Positions 53,724-61,841 of a DNA stretch of 64,000 bases are shown piece after piece. Position 1 is the stretch's first letter. Each line of letters opens with the position of its first letter. The stretch is taken from NCBI GenBank assembly GCA_965278995.1, contig OZ257136.1:3844001-3908000 (forward strand), given 5' to 3'. Both the position numbers and the translations under genes were made by a program. The notes below the pieces were generated by a model. That model searched no databases, had not been told where the DNA came from, and saw only the letters and a program-made list of their open reading frames with translations. The stretch comes from JADJYF01 sp965278995. GTDB lineage: Bacteria > Pseudomonadota > Gammaproteobacteria > Ga0077536.

Positions 53724-54671
53724 ATGGCCCACATCTTCCTATCTTACCGCCGCGACGACAGCGCCGGCTTCGCCGGCCGGCTGGCGGATGCCCTGGAGAC
53801 AGAATTCGGTGTCGGCAGTGTGTTCCGCGACGTGGACGACATCCGGCCTGGCGAGGATTTCATCCAGGCCATCGAGTCTCATTTGCAGCACGTGGGCGCT
53901 GTGCTGGTGATGATTGGCCCGCACTGGCTGGCACGCGACGCCGACAACCAGCGCCGGCTGGATGACCCGCGCGACTTCGTCCGTCAGGAAATCCAGGCAG
54001 CCCTGAGTTCAGGCAAGCCTCTCATTCCCTTGTTGGTTGGTGGTGCAAAGATGCCAGCCACAGCGGAACTTGCTGACGCCATCGCTGGCCTGGCGCGCCG
54101 CCAGGCGGTCGTATTGACTGATACCAACTGGCGAGGAGATGTGGAACGCCTGGTCGGCTCGCTGCGTCCACTGCTGCCGCTTAAGGATGGCGCGCCTGTT
54201 AAACGACGCTGGCGTCGTGGATTGGCCGGAGCCGTTGTCGGGCTGATAGCGCTGGTCTCGGCAGTCCAGGTCTTGAAGCAACCACCGGTCGTCACGTCGC
54301 CCGCTACATCGACTGAGTCCGTTCAAGCAGCCAGCATCAGCGGACGCTGGTCGGCGCGGGTGAAGTACGACTGGGGTGACCAATATGACGAGATTCTGGA
54401 GTTCAAATACCTGGGAGATAAACTGCTCGGCACCGCCACCTACCAGACTGGTCGCCTGACCATCGAGCAGGCCAGGCTGAAGAATGGATGGCTGAGCTTC
54501 GTCACCCGCAGCCAGGAAAGCCTGGGCAACGAGACCTCCTGGAAAGAAGTCACCCATCGTTATACCGGGCAGGTAACGCCTGCGGGAATTCATTTCACGA
54601 TGGAAAGCGGCGGCGGCTATTCCATCCACCCACCGGTAGAATTTATCGCCGAGCGTTTAGCGAAGCCGTAA
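53724..54671 (+). CDS. TIR-domain protein with membrane anchor and beta-rich C-terminus
   Basis: 315 residues. TIR domain at 1-145: AHIFLSYRRDDSAGFAGRL, DVDDIRPGEDF, and the catalytic-type Glu89 in DFVRQEIQAAL. A single helix at about 166-184 follows basic residues (KRRWRRG), so the TIR should face the cytoplasm. The last 110 residues are beta-strand rich (SISGRWSARVKYDWGDQYDE, LLGTATYQTGRL) and may form a lipocalin-like barrel in the periplasm, possibly a sensor. Divergent from the TIR-TPR/SLATT operon. No good ribosome binding site. Confidence 0.8.
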   Translation: MAHIFLSYRRDDSAGFAGRLADALETEFGVGSVFRDVDDIRPGEDFIQAIESHLQHVGAVLVMIGPHWLARDADNQRRLDDPRDFVRQEIQAALSSGKPLIPLLVGGAKMPATAELADAIAGLARRQAVVLTDTNWRGDVERLVGSLRPLLPLKDGAPVKRRWRRGLAGAVVGLIALVSAVQVLKQPPVVTSPATSTESVQAASISGRWSARVKYDWGDQYDEILEFKYLGDKLLGTATYQTGRLTIEQARLKNGWLSFVTRSQESLGNETSWKEVTHRYTGQVTPAGIHFTMESGGGYSIHPPVEFIAERLAKP

Positions 54672-54757
54672 GCCAACACCGGAGACAAATTTCCGTTGAA
54701 GCCTGGCTTACGGCGCTTCAGGCGCCAACCGTTAGCGATATACTGACATTCCGCAAC

Positions 54758-54834
54758 GCGCCCGTAGCTCAGCTGGATAGAGTACTGCCCTCCGAAGGCA
54801 GGGGTCACAGGTTCGAATCCTGTCGGGCGCGCCA
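54758..54834 (+). tRNA. tRNA-Arg (anticodon CCG)
   Basis: 77-base cloverleaf: acceptor GCGCCCG with CGGGCGC, D-stem GCTC/GAGT, anticodon stem CTGCC/GGCAG with loop CTCCGAA (anticodon CCG), T-loop TTCGAAT, and the CCA end encoded. Nearly identical in layout to E. coli argX. A TATACT at about 54740-54745 is a plausible -10. No repeat of the 3' end was noticed elsewhere in the window. Confidence 0.95.
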
Positions 54835-54895
54835 ACCAAATCGTTCCTATACTGACCAGTAGTGCTGGTTTGTGTTTCTCTAAGTCAAAAACACC

Positions 54896-55474
54896 ATGAA
54901 AACCATCGAAATCACCGCTGCAGACATGCAGACACGGGTCTCGCGCTTCACCGCATTGAAACCCCTGCCCGCGACGGCAACCCTGAACATGCCACAGGCG
55001 GCGAAAGATGTGATCTACTCGCGCACGTTACTGTCGGTTATCGGTCTTGAAGGTGCTACCGATACCCCCATCAATCAGGGCGCGCCGATCAAAGGAGCGG
55101 GAGGGATCACGATGACACACGCCGTGTGTCCGCCAGGCACCGGCCCATCACTGCACGCGCATCGTAATACATTCGAGACGTTCACCGTGTTACGCGGTCG
55201 ATTCGAAGTGTTCTGGAATGACGATGGCAGCAACAGCATCGTCCTCGATGTATTCGATACCATTTCTGTCCCACCGGGAGTCTGTCGCGGCTTTCGCAAT
55301 ATCGCCGACTCGGATGCCATCTTGCAGGTGATCATCAGCGGGGGCGTGCACGACATGAGCGATATTGATTTTCCGCAGGCCACCGCGAAGCAGCTCGCGA
55401 CTTTCGGCGAAGACGTTGTCGATCAGTTCAAAGCGCGCGGCATGACGTTCACTGCGGGCACGGACGCTGCCTGA
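54896..55474 (+). CDS. Cupin-domain protein
   Basis: 192 residues. A single cupin core: PGTGPSLHAHRNTFETFTVLRGRFEV with two His and a Glu, then a closing strand with VPPGVCRGFRN where the usual final His is replaced. Metal binding is therefore uncertain. N-terminal 60 residues precede the barrel. Function unknown. It lies 61 bases after the tRNA and may be read from a TATACT just beyond it. Confidence 0.7.
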   Translation: MKTIEITAADMQTRVSRFTALKPLPATATLNMPQAAKDVIYSRTLLSVIGLEGATDTPINQGAPIKGAGGITMTHAVCPPGTGPSLHAHRNTFETFTVLRGRFEVFWNDDGSNSIVLDVFDTISVPPGVCRGFRNIADSDAILQVIISGGVHDMSDIDFPQATAKQLATFGEDVVDQFKARGMTFTAGTDAA

Positions 55475-55718
55475 AATATCTGGCACGTCTTTCGACTTCA
55501 GCACAGGCATCTGGCCCAAGCGGCCTACCAAACTGAGGGGCGCCGTAGGTCATCCGATGATTCCCCGCAACGAACCACAGCGGTGAATAGTCGTTACACT
55601 TGACGTGCAGGTCGCCGATTTCGGTATTTCTTTCGAAGCAGAGGTGACCAAGCAGGCCCGGGTTGGCTGCCGCGGTCCAAACGCTAATCTGACGATTCGT
55701 TGAAGGAATAACCAACTT
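55475..55718. other. Intergenic stretch with an unexplained minus-strand frame
   Basis: 244 bases between two plus-strand genes. A minus-strand frame at 55449-55787 (112 codons) crosses it but overlaps both neighbours and has no ribosome binding site. A plus-strand 35-codon tail (ending about 55700) also lacks a start. I see no supportable gene; either frame could be a remnant. Confidence 0.35.
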
Positions 55719-56741
55719 ATGACCAGCCCCGTCAATCGCCGAGTCCTGCTCAAATCGCGCCCTGTCGGAATTCCCCAGGCCGAACATTTCGAGCTTGCGA
55801 CAGCGACCGTTGTGCAGCCGGGGCCAGGCGAAGTACTGGTCCGAAATATCTATCTCTCGGTCGAACCGGCGATGCGCGGCTGGGTCTCGGATGTTGGCAA
55901 CTACTCGACTCCGGTCGCCATCAGCGACGTCATGCGCGCACTGGCTGTCGGGCGCATTGAAGCCTCGAACCTCGCGGGTTACGCGCCGGGCGATTATGTC
56001 AAAGGCATGTTCGGCTGGCAGGACTACGCGGTTGCCGGGCGCGCCGTGATCGAACGCAAAGTTCCCGCCGATGGATTACCGTTATCGACGGCACTCGGTG
56101 TACTCGGCATCAACGGGCTTGCCGCTTACTTCGGGTTGCTCGATGTCGGGCAGCCGCGCGGCGGCGAGACGGTTGTCGTTTCGACGGCGGCTGGCTCGGT
56201 CGGTTCCTGTGTCGGGCAGATAGCGAATATTCTTGGCTGCCGCACCGTTGGTATCACTGGCGGCAGCGTGAAGAAGCAGCTCTGCACGGATGCTTTCGGC
56301 TACAGCGCTGCCATCGACTACAAGACCGAAGATCTCGACCGTGCGCTCGCAACCGCCTGCCCCGCGGGCGTCGATATCTATTTCGACAATACCTCGGGCG
56401 CTATTTCGGACGCCGTTCTGAAACACCTGAACGTCGGCGCCAGGGTCGTGATCTGCGGCACGGCTTCCGTCGCTAGTTGGGACCCACCGCCGGCCGGGCC
56501 ACGGGTCGAGCGCACCATGTTGACCAAGCGTGCGCGGATGCAGGGCTTCGTGATCTTCGATTATGCCGCGCGCTATGCCGAGGCACTCGCAGCACTCGAA
56601 CCGTGGGTGCGTGATGGGCGCATCCGCTATCGCGAAGAGATACTCGATGGCATCGAACACGCGCCGGACGCCATTGCAGGTCTCTATCGCGGCGACAATC
56701 TCGGCAAGCGCCTGATGCGTATCGCACCGGATGTACGATGA
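55719..56741 (+). CDS. NADP-dependent MDR oxidoreductase (CurA/PTGR-like)
   Basis: 340 residues of the medium-chain dehydrogenase/reductase fold without zinc ligands. The start NRRVLLKSRPVGIPQAEHFE and YLSVEPAMRGWVSD are hallmarks of the CurA/prostaglandin reductase branch. The nucleotide-binding motif is STAAGSVGSCVGQIA and the substrate loop DIYFDNTSGAISDAVL. It reduces alpha,beta-unsaturated carbonyls; the substrate is unknown. AAGGA precedes the start by about 12 bases. Confidence 0.9.
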   Translation: MTSPVNRRVLLKSRPVGIPQAEHFELATATVVQPGPGEVLVRNIYLSVEPAMRGWVSDVGNYSTPVAISDVMRALAVGRIEASNLAGYAPGDYVKGMFGWQDYAVAGRAVIERKVPADGLPLSTALGVLGINGLAAYFGLLDVGQPRGGETVVVSTAAGSVGSCVGQIANILGCRTVGITGGSVKKQLCTDAFGYSAAIDYKTEDLDRALATACPAGVDIYFDNTSGAISDAVLKHLNVGARVVICGTASVASWDPPPAGPRVERTMLTKRARMQGFVIFDYAARYAEALAALEPWVRDGRIRYREEILDGIEHAPDAIAGLYRGDNLGKRLMRIAPDVR

Positions 56742-56804
56742 TCGCGTGCAGTCAGTCGACGTGCAACGCTCGATGAGTTCGGCCGGCTGACCAGCACGCC
56801 TTCG

Positions 56805-59279
56805 CTATGTTTTGCGTGGCTTGGCGCGATGCGTGGCTTGCGCAGTCCAGGGGTCGTCCGGCCAGGGATGTTTCGGATAGCGCCCTTTGAGTTCCTTGCG
56901 CACCTCGGGATAAGTCCGCTCCCAGAAGCTGCGCAGATCCTGGGTCACCTGTATCGGCGTCTGGCGCGGTGAGAGCAGATGCAGCAGTACTGGCACGCGA
57001 CCACGCGCTATTCGCGGCGTTTCTGCGAGCCCGAACAATTCCTGCAGTTTGACTGCCAGCACCGGTGGTTCGCCGAGTACATAGTTGAGCTTCCGCCGCA
57101 TGCCGCTTGGGACCAGCAGATCGACTGGCGCCTGCTCGTCGAGCGCGCGCTGCTGCGCATAATCCAACTGACGACGCAGCGCTTCGCTGAATTCACCCGC
57201 ATTCAAGTCCGCCAGGCGAGCTTTGCCGGCCAGCAATGGCGAGAGCCAATCATCGTGATGATCGAGGAGCGCCACGTCACAGACGTCGGGCAGGCCGAGA
57301 TCGGGGCACCAGATGCGCAGGTTCGAGACTCGTGCCTGCCATTCGCGAAGCGTTTCGGTCCACGGCAGACAGTCGAGTCCCAGCGCTGCGATGCCGGCCG
57401 CGAGCAGATCCGCAGTTTCAGTATCGCGCGGTACCGGCAAGACCCGCCGGTTGAGGACAATTTCGGAAAAGCGTCGCTCTTCGGTCACTTCGACCGCGCG
57501 ACTGACCGGATTGAACGCGCGCTCGCGCGCCAGCCGATAATGCGTCGGGAACATGGACTCGAGAAAAGCGGGGTCGCAAGGCGCTGCACGCAGAATGAGA
57601 CTGTCGCGTTCATCGAAGCGCAGATCGGCAACGACCAGCCATGGTTCGCCGGTCAGCGTCGAGTCATGCAGCAATTGGACACCGCGGCCACCCGCGAGCA
57701 CATAGCGTCGCGGGTTTGCAGGGTCTTTGCGTGCGATGCGATCTGGGTAGGCCAGCGCCAGCAGATTACCGACTGTGAACGGATCATGCGCATACTGGCC
57801 TGCAGCGGCAGTACCAAGCCGCGTCCGCCAATGCCGCGCGGCGTAATCGATTGCAGATAGCGCACCACGATTGACTCCTTCCGCCAATGGCCGGCGACCT
57901 CGGAAGTCCTGCAACGCGTTGAAGCGGATTCGCAGATCGTCATTGCGTCGCGCTTCACCGAACAATGGATCACGCGCTTCGAGCAGCGCGACGAGATCGC
58001 ATACGAGACTGCGGCACGCTACCGGCGCGCGACGCATCGCGTTGGCGAGGCGCGGATGCGTTCCCAATGTGAGCAGTGTCAAACCATGTGGCGTCACACG
58101 CTCGTCGTCTAACGCGTCCAGGCTGCCCAGCGTACTGATCGCCTGCGCCATGGCCCCTTCCGGCGGCGCATCGAGGAATTGCAATGTGCTCGAGCCCCAG
58201 ACTTTCAATTCGAGCGCGAGCGCCGATAATTCAACGCAGTGGATCTCCGGTCGAGTTGATGCCTCCATCAGCTGCGAGGTCGGCCATAGCCGATAACATC
58301 GGCCGGGTGCAACGCGGCCAGCTCGACCGGCACGTTGATGCGCGGCGGACCGCGCGATATTGACGGTCAACAATCGACTCATGCCGCTGGCTGCATCGAA
58401 TCGTGGTTCGCGCGCGAGGCCGGTATCAACAACAGCACGTACACCCGGCAGCGTGACGCTGGACTCTGCGACGTTGGTCGCCAGCACAATCCTTCGTGTC
58501 ATTCCCGGCCGCAACACGACCGCTTGTTCGTCGATGCCCAACTCGCCGTGCAGAATGGCAATCTCGACGCCAACATCGGCAAGCCCGCGCGCGGCGCGCT
58601 CGATCTCTGCTTTACCAGGCAGGAAGCACAGTACGTCGCCTTCGTTCTCGGCAAGCGCGAGCTTCACGGCGCGTTTGAATTGCAGCTCTGGCGTCTCACG
58701 CGGTTGCAGCGGCAGATGAACGATATCGACCGCAAAGCTCCGGCCGGCCGAGGTTAGACGAGGCGCATCCAGGTAGCTAGCAAGGCGCTCACCGTCGAGC
58801 GTTGCCGACATCACCAGCAGGCGCAGATCGGTCCGCACCCCGGTTTGCACTTCCAGGCACATCGCAAGTCCGAGGTCGCTGGCCAGATGGCGTTCGTGGA
58901 ACTCATCGAAGATCACGGCCGAAACCCCGTCCAGCAGCGGGTCGTCCTGCAGCAGACGCGTCAGTATGCCTTCAGTGATTATCTCGATCCGCGTTGCAGC
59001 CGAAATCCGGTTTTCATGGCGAATGCGATAGCCGACCACATCACCGACCGCCTCGCCGCATTCTGCCGCCATGAAGGTAGCTGCAGCCCGGGCTGCTATG
59101 CGGCGCGGTTCGAGCAGCAACACCTTGCCGCGACACCAGGGAGCTTCCAGCAAAGCCAGCGGTACGCGCGTGGTCTTGCCTGCACCGGGCGGTGCTTCGA
59201 GCACGAGACGTGGATGGTCGGCCAGGCTGGTCAGAACCTCCGGCAGGATCGCATCGATAGGCAGCGCAAGCGGAGCCAT
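56805..59279 (-). CDS. hrpB: ATP-dependent helicase HrpB (DEAH family)
   Basis: 824 residues. Walker A APPGAGKTTRVPLAL, DEFH box in VIFDEFHERHLASD, SATL, VLATNVAESSVTLPGV and HQRAGRAGRVAPGRCY. The C-terminal HrpB-specific region follows (VDLLVPSGMRRKLNYV, then VTQDLRSFWERTYPEVRKEL near the end). RNA/DNA helicase of uncertain role. The ATG is preceded by no ribosome binding site: a perfect 22-bp hairpin ends six bases upstream. Confidence 0.94.
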   Translation of the reverse strand: MAPLALPIDAILPEVLTSLADHPRLVLEAPPGAGKTTRVPLALLEAPWCRGKVLLLEPRRIAARAAATFMAAECGEAVGDVVGYRIRHENRISAATRIEIITEGILTRLLQDDPLLDGVSAVIFDEFHERHLASDLGLAMCLEVQTGVRTDLRLLVMSATLDGERLASYLDAPRLTSAGRSFAVDIVHLPLQPRETPELQFKRAVKLALAENEGDVLCFLPGKAEIERAARGLADVGVEIAILHGELGIDEQAVVLRPGMTRRIVLATNVAESSVTLPGVRAVVDTGLAREPRFDAASGMSRLLTVNIARSAAHQRAGRAGRVAPGRCYRLWPTSQLMEASTRPEIHCVELSALALELKVWGSSTLQFLDAPPEGAMAQAISTLGSLDALDDERVTPHGLTLLTLGTHPRLANAMRRAPVACRSLVCDLVALLEARDPLFGEARRNDDLRIRFNALQDFRGRRPLAEGVNRGALSAIDYAARHWRTRLGTAAAGQYAHDPFTVGNLLALAYPDRIARKDPANPRRYVLAGGRGVQLLHDSTLTGEPWLVVADLRFDERDSLILRAAPCDPAFLESMFPTHYRLARERAFNPVSRAVEVTEERRFSEIVLNRRVLPVPRDTETADLLAAGIAALGLDCLPWTETLREWQARVSNLRIWCPDLGLPDVCDVALLDHHDDWLSPLLAGKARLADLNAGEFSEALRRQLDYAQQRALDEQAPVDLLVPSGMRRKLNYVLGEPPVLAVKLQELFGLAETPRIARGRVPVLLHLLSPRQTPIQVTQDLRSFWERTYPEVRKELKGRYPKHPWPDDPWTAQATHRAKPRKT

Positions 59280-59285
59280 GCAGGT

Positions 59286-59335
59286 GAGCGGCGCAGTACC
59301 GGCAGCGGTTGTGCGCTGCCGGTACTGCGCCGCTC
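59286..59335 (-). terminator. Perfect 22-bp hairpin between leuA and hrpB
   Basis: Arms 59286-59307 and 59314-59335 match at 22 of 22 positions with a six-base loop. It lies on the minus strand between the leuA stop (59383) and the hrpB ATG (59277-59279), ending six bases before it. It may stop leuA transcription and leave hrpB leaderless, or sequester its start. A second small hairpin, CTGTCG-TTG-CGACAG, is at 59351-59365. No T-run. Confidence 0.6.
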
Positions 59336-59382
59336 AATCGTTGTTTGCTACTGTCGTTGCGACAGCACGCAAAGCGCGCGGG

Positions 59383-61062
59383 TCAAGCCGCTACGCCAGG
59401 CGCCAATCGCGCACGCTGATTCACAGCCCCGAGGATCGCACGCAGCGAGGCTTCGACGATGTCGCTGCTGCGACCGACGCCGCAATAGCGTTGCCCGTCC
59501 AGATTCAACTGCACGTAGGCAACAGCTTCGGCTGCGGCACCGGCATGGCTGCTCAGAGTGTGTTCGCTGTACTCGACCAGCACGATTTTTTTCGCGCTAT
59601 AGCGTTCGAGTGCATCGACAAACGCGCCAACTACGCCACCAGCGCGGCCATGCAACGTCATTGGTTTACCGCCATCGCGCAAGTTCGCCTGCAGCCGGTC
59701 CTCACCATGCTCGCGCGTCGCCTGGTAGCCGAGCAGTTCATATGGCTCGTTCTGCGTCAGATAGTGCTGCTCGAACAGCTCGATGATCTTGCGCGGTTCG
59801 ACTTCTGTCGCGGTCTCCTCCGCATATTTCTGCACCACCGTGCTGAAATCAATCTGCAGCCAGCGCGGCAACTGAAAGCCCTCCTGCTGTTCGAGCACAT
59901 ACGCCACACCACCTTTGCCCGACTGGCTGTTGATGCGGATGACTTCCTGATACGAACGGCCGAGGTCGGCGGGATCTATCGGCAGATAGGCGACATCCCA
60001 CGGCTTGTTCGGGTCGCGCCGCGCCAGGCACTTCTTGATCGCGTCCTGATGACTGCCGGAAAACGCCGTAAATACCAGCTCGCCGGCATAGGGATGCCGC
60101 GGATGTACCGGCAGCTGCGTGCATGCTTTCACACAGCGGATGATTTCATCCATGTGCGAGAAATCGAGTTCCGGGTCGATGCCCTGGCTGTACAGGTTCA
60201 TCGCCATCGTCACGATATCCATGTTGCCGGTGCGCTCGCCGTTGCCAAGCAAGGTGCCCTCGACGCGCTGCGCGCCGGCCATCACCGCGAGTTCCGCGGC
60301 CGCAACTGCGCAGCCGCGGTCGTTATGCGTATGCAGGCTGATGATGACGGCGTCGCGCCGGCGGATGTTCCGGCCGAACCATTCGATCCTGTCGGCGTAG
60401 ACATTCGGCGTTGTCATTTCGACTGTTGCCGGCAGATTGAGAATGCAGGGTCGTGCCGCCGTTGGTTGCCAGATGTCGACAACGGCGTCGCATACTTCGA
60501 CCGCGTAATCGAGTTCGGTACCGGTGAAACTCTCCGGCGAATACTGGAACGTCCAATCTGTTTCGGGGTGGCGCGCGGCATGCGCCGCGACCCATTGTGC
60601 GCCTTGCGTGGCGATGGCCTTGATGCCGGCGCGATCGAGTTCGAAGACCAGTTCGCGCTGGACCGTCGAGGTCGAATTATATAGATGCATGATGGCGCGC
60701 TTCGCGCCGGCGAGCGCCGCGAAGGAACGCTCGATGAGTTCCTCGCGCGCCTGCGTCAGAACCTGCACCGTGACGTCATCCGGGATCAGATCCTCGACCA
60801 CCAGGCGCCGGATGAAATCAAAATCCGGAGCGGATGCGGCCGGAAATCCGACTTCGATTTCCTTGAAGCCGACCTGTACCAGCAGCTTGAACATCTGGAG
60901 TTTCTGCGCGACGTTCATCGGCTCGATCAGCGCCTGATTGCCATCACGCAGATCGACGCTGCACCAGCGTGGCGCAGCGGTCAGGATCTGGTCGGGCCAG
61001 GTGCGATCGGCCAAAGCTACGGTGGGTGCGGCCTGATACTTGCGGAAATCGAAAGCGCTCAT
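59383..61062 (-). CDS. leuA: 2-isopropylmalate synthase (long form)
   Basis: 559 residues, the longer class found in Pseudomonas and actinobacteria. CSVDLRDGNQALIEPM at the N-terminus, the metal-binding HTHNDRGCAVAAAELAV, LLGNGERTGNMDIVTMA, then a C-terminal regulatory LeuA domain from about residue 430. Condenses acetyl-CoA with 2-ketoisovalerate in leucine synthesis, with expected leucine feedback. AGGTAG lies upstream of the ATG. A divergent Lrp-family gene is 244 bases away. Confidence 0.95.
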   Translation of the reverse strand: MSAFDFRKYQAAPTVALADRTWPDQILTAAPRWCSVDLRDGNQALIEPMNVAQKLQMFKLLVQVGFKEIEVGFPAASAPDFDFIRRLVVEDLIPDDVTVQVLTQAREELIERSFAALAGAKRAIMHLYNSTSTVQRELVFELDRAGIKAIATQGAQWVAAHAARHPETDWTFQYSPESFTGTELDYAVEVCDAVVDIWQPTAARPCILNLPATVEMTTPNVYADRIEWFGRNIRRRDAVIISLHTHNDRGCAVAAAELAVMAGAQRVEGTLLGNGERTGNMDIVTMAMNLYSQGIDPELDFSHMDEIIRCVKACTQLPVHPRHPYAGELVFTAFSGSHQDAIKKCLARRDPNKPWDVAYLPIDPADLGRSYQEVIRINSQSGKGGVAYVLEQQEGFQLPRWLQIDFSTVVQKYAEETATEVEPRKIIELFEQHYLTQNEPYELLGYQATREHGEDRLQANLRDGGKPMTLHGRAGGVVGAFVDALERYSAKKIVLVEYSEHTLSSHAGAAAEAVAYVQLNLDGQRYCGVGRSSDIVEASLRAILGAVNQRARLAPGVAA

Positions 61063-61230
61063 GGATCTACCTGCTCACGCGCCTGCGGGCGCGCCTTTGC
61101 TGTTGAAGTCACATTCTGTCGGGCCGCCCGCAGGGGGCTCGGGTCTTTTTCGGAGAGAGAGTATAGCTAGATAGCAGGAGAGAAAAGTTGCAAACTCGCA
61201 CTCAAACGGCAACGTATTTGCAATCTTTAG

Positions 61231-61260
61231 CCAATATTAATTAAATTACTGGATATTTTG
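61231..61260. promoter_or_regulatory. AT-rich patch in the divergent leuA-lrp region
   Basis: A 30-base block of A and T (containing CAATATT and GATATTTTG half-sites) in otherwise GC-rich DNA. The leuA leader also contains a small GC hairpin, CGCGCC-TGCG-GGCGCG at 61078-61093. An Lrp-type operator or an UP element is possible. No leucine-rich leader peptide was seen. Confidence 0.35.
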
Positions 61261-61306
61261 CCTAAAACTGAGCGTTGCCTGCTCGAACCAGCAGACGGAA
61301 ACCGCC

Positions 61307-61801
61307 ATGAAGCTCGATCGAACCGACAAACGCATCCTCGCCCTCATGCAGACCAATGGGCGCATCACGAATCTCGAATTGGCCGAGCAGGTGGGTCTCT
61401 CGCCAACGCCCTGCTCGCGGCGCGTTCGCCAGCTCGAGGAGGACGGCTATATCGAGCGCCATGTCACGCTGCTGAATCAAGCGCGGCTCGGCTTGAACAT
61501 CACGGCCATGATCAGCATCACGATGGACCGGCATACACCCGAACGTTTTGCTGCTTTCGAACGGCAGGTCCGCGAATTTCCAGAAGTGATCGAATGCAGC
61601 ATCGTCACCGGGCAGGCCGCCGATTACCTGTTGAAAGCCGTGCTGCCCGATATGACCTACTACGAGGAATTCCTGCTCGGACGCCTCACCCGGATCGACG
61701 GCGTGGCCGGCGTGCATTCGAGTTTCGTGCTGCGCAAGGTGATTGCGAAAACGGACTTACCGTTGGAGCACATCGATCAGAAGCCGCGCGGTGGTCGGTA
61801 A
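61307..61801 (+). CDS. Lrp/AsnC family transcription regulator
   Basis: 164 residues. N-terminal winged helix with LDRTDKRILALMQTNGR, NLELAEQVGLSPTPCSRRV as the recognition helix, then a RAM ligand-binding domain (FPEVIECSIVTGQAADYLL). Close to leucine-responsive Lrp. Divergent from leuA, which makes leucine synthesis a natural target. The ATG is preceded by GGAAACC. Confidence 0.9.
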   Translation: MKLDRTDKRILALMQTNGRITNLELAEQVGLSPTPCSRRVRQLEEDGYIERHVTLLNQARLGLNITAMISITMDRHTPERFAAFERQVREFPEVIECSIVTGQAADYLLKAVLPDMTYYEEFLLGRLTRIDGVAGVHSSFVLRKVIAKTDLPLEHIDQKPRGGR

Positions 61802-61841
61802 CAGGCTGAAGAGCAGCAGAGGTCTGCGGATCAAGTCGCGC

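Noticed and set aside
53445..53732. Minus-strand frame of 95 codons in the divergent TIR region
   Set aside because: It overlaps both TIR start regions, has no ribosome binding site and no recognisable domain.
54758..54834. tRNA-Arg as an attachment site of an integrated island
   Set aside because: No integrase gene and no repeat of the tRNA 3' end were seen; base composition of the TIR genes is similar to the surroundings.
54617..54835. Minus-strand frame of 72 codons across the tRNA
   Set aside because: It covers tRNA-Arg on the opposite strand; such frames start with the reversed tRNA sequence and are well-known false genes.
55449..55787. Minus-strand frame of 112 codons between the cupin and MDR genes
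   Set aside because: Overlaps both neighbours, no start signal; kept only as an unexplained stretch.
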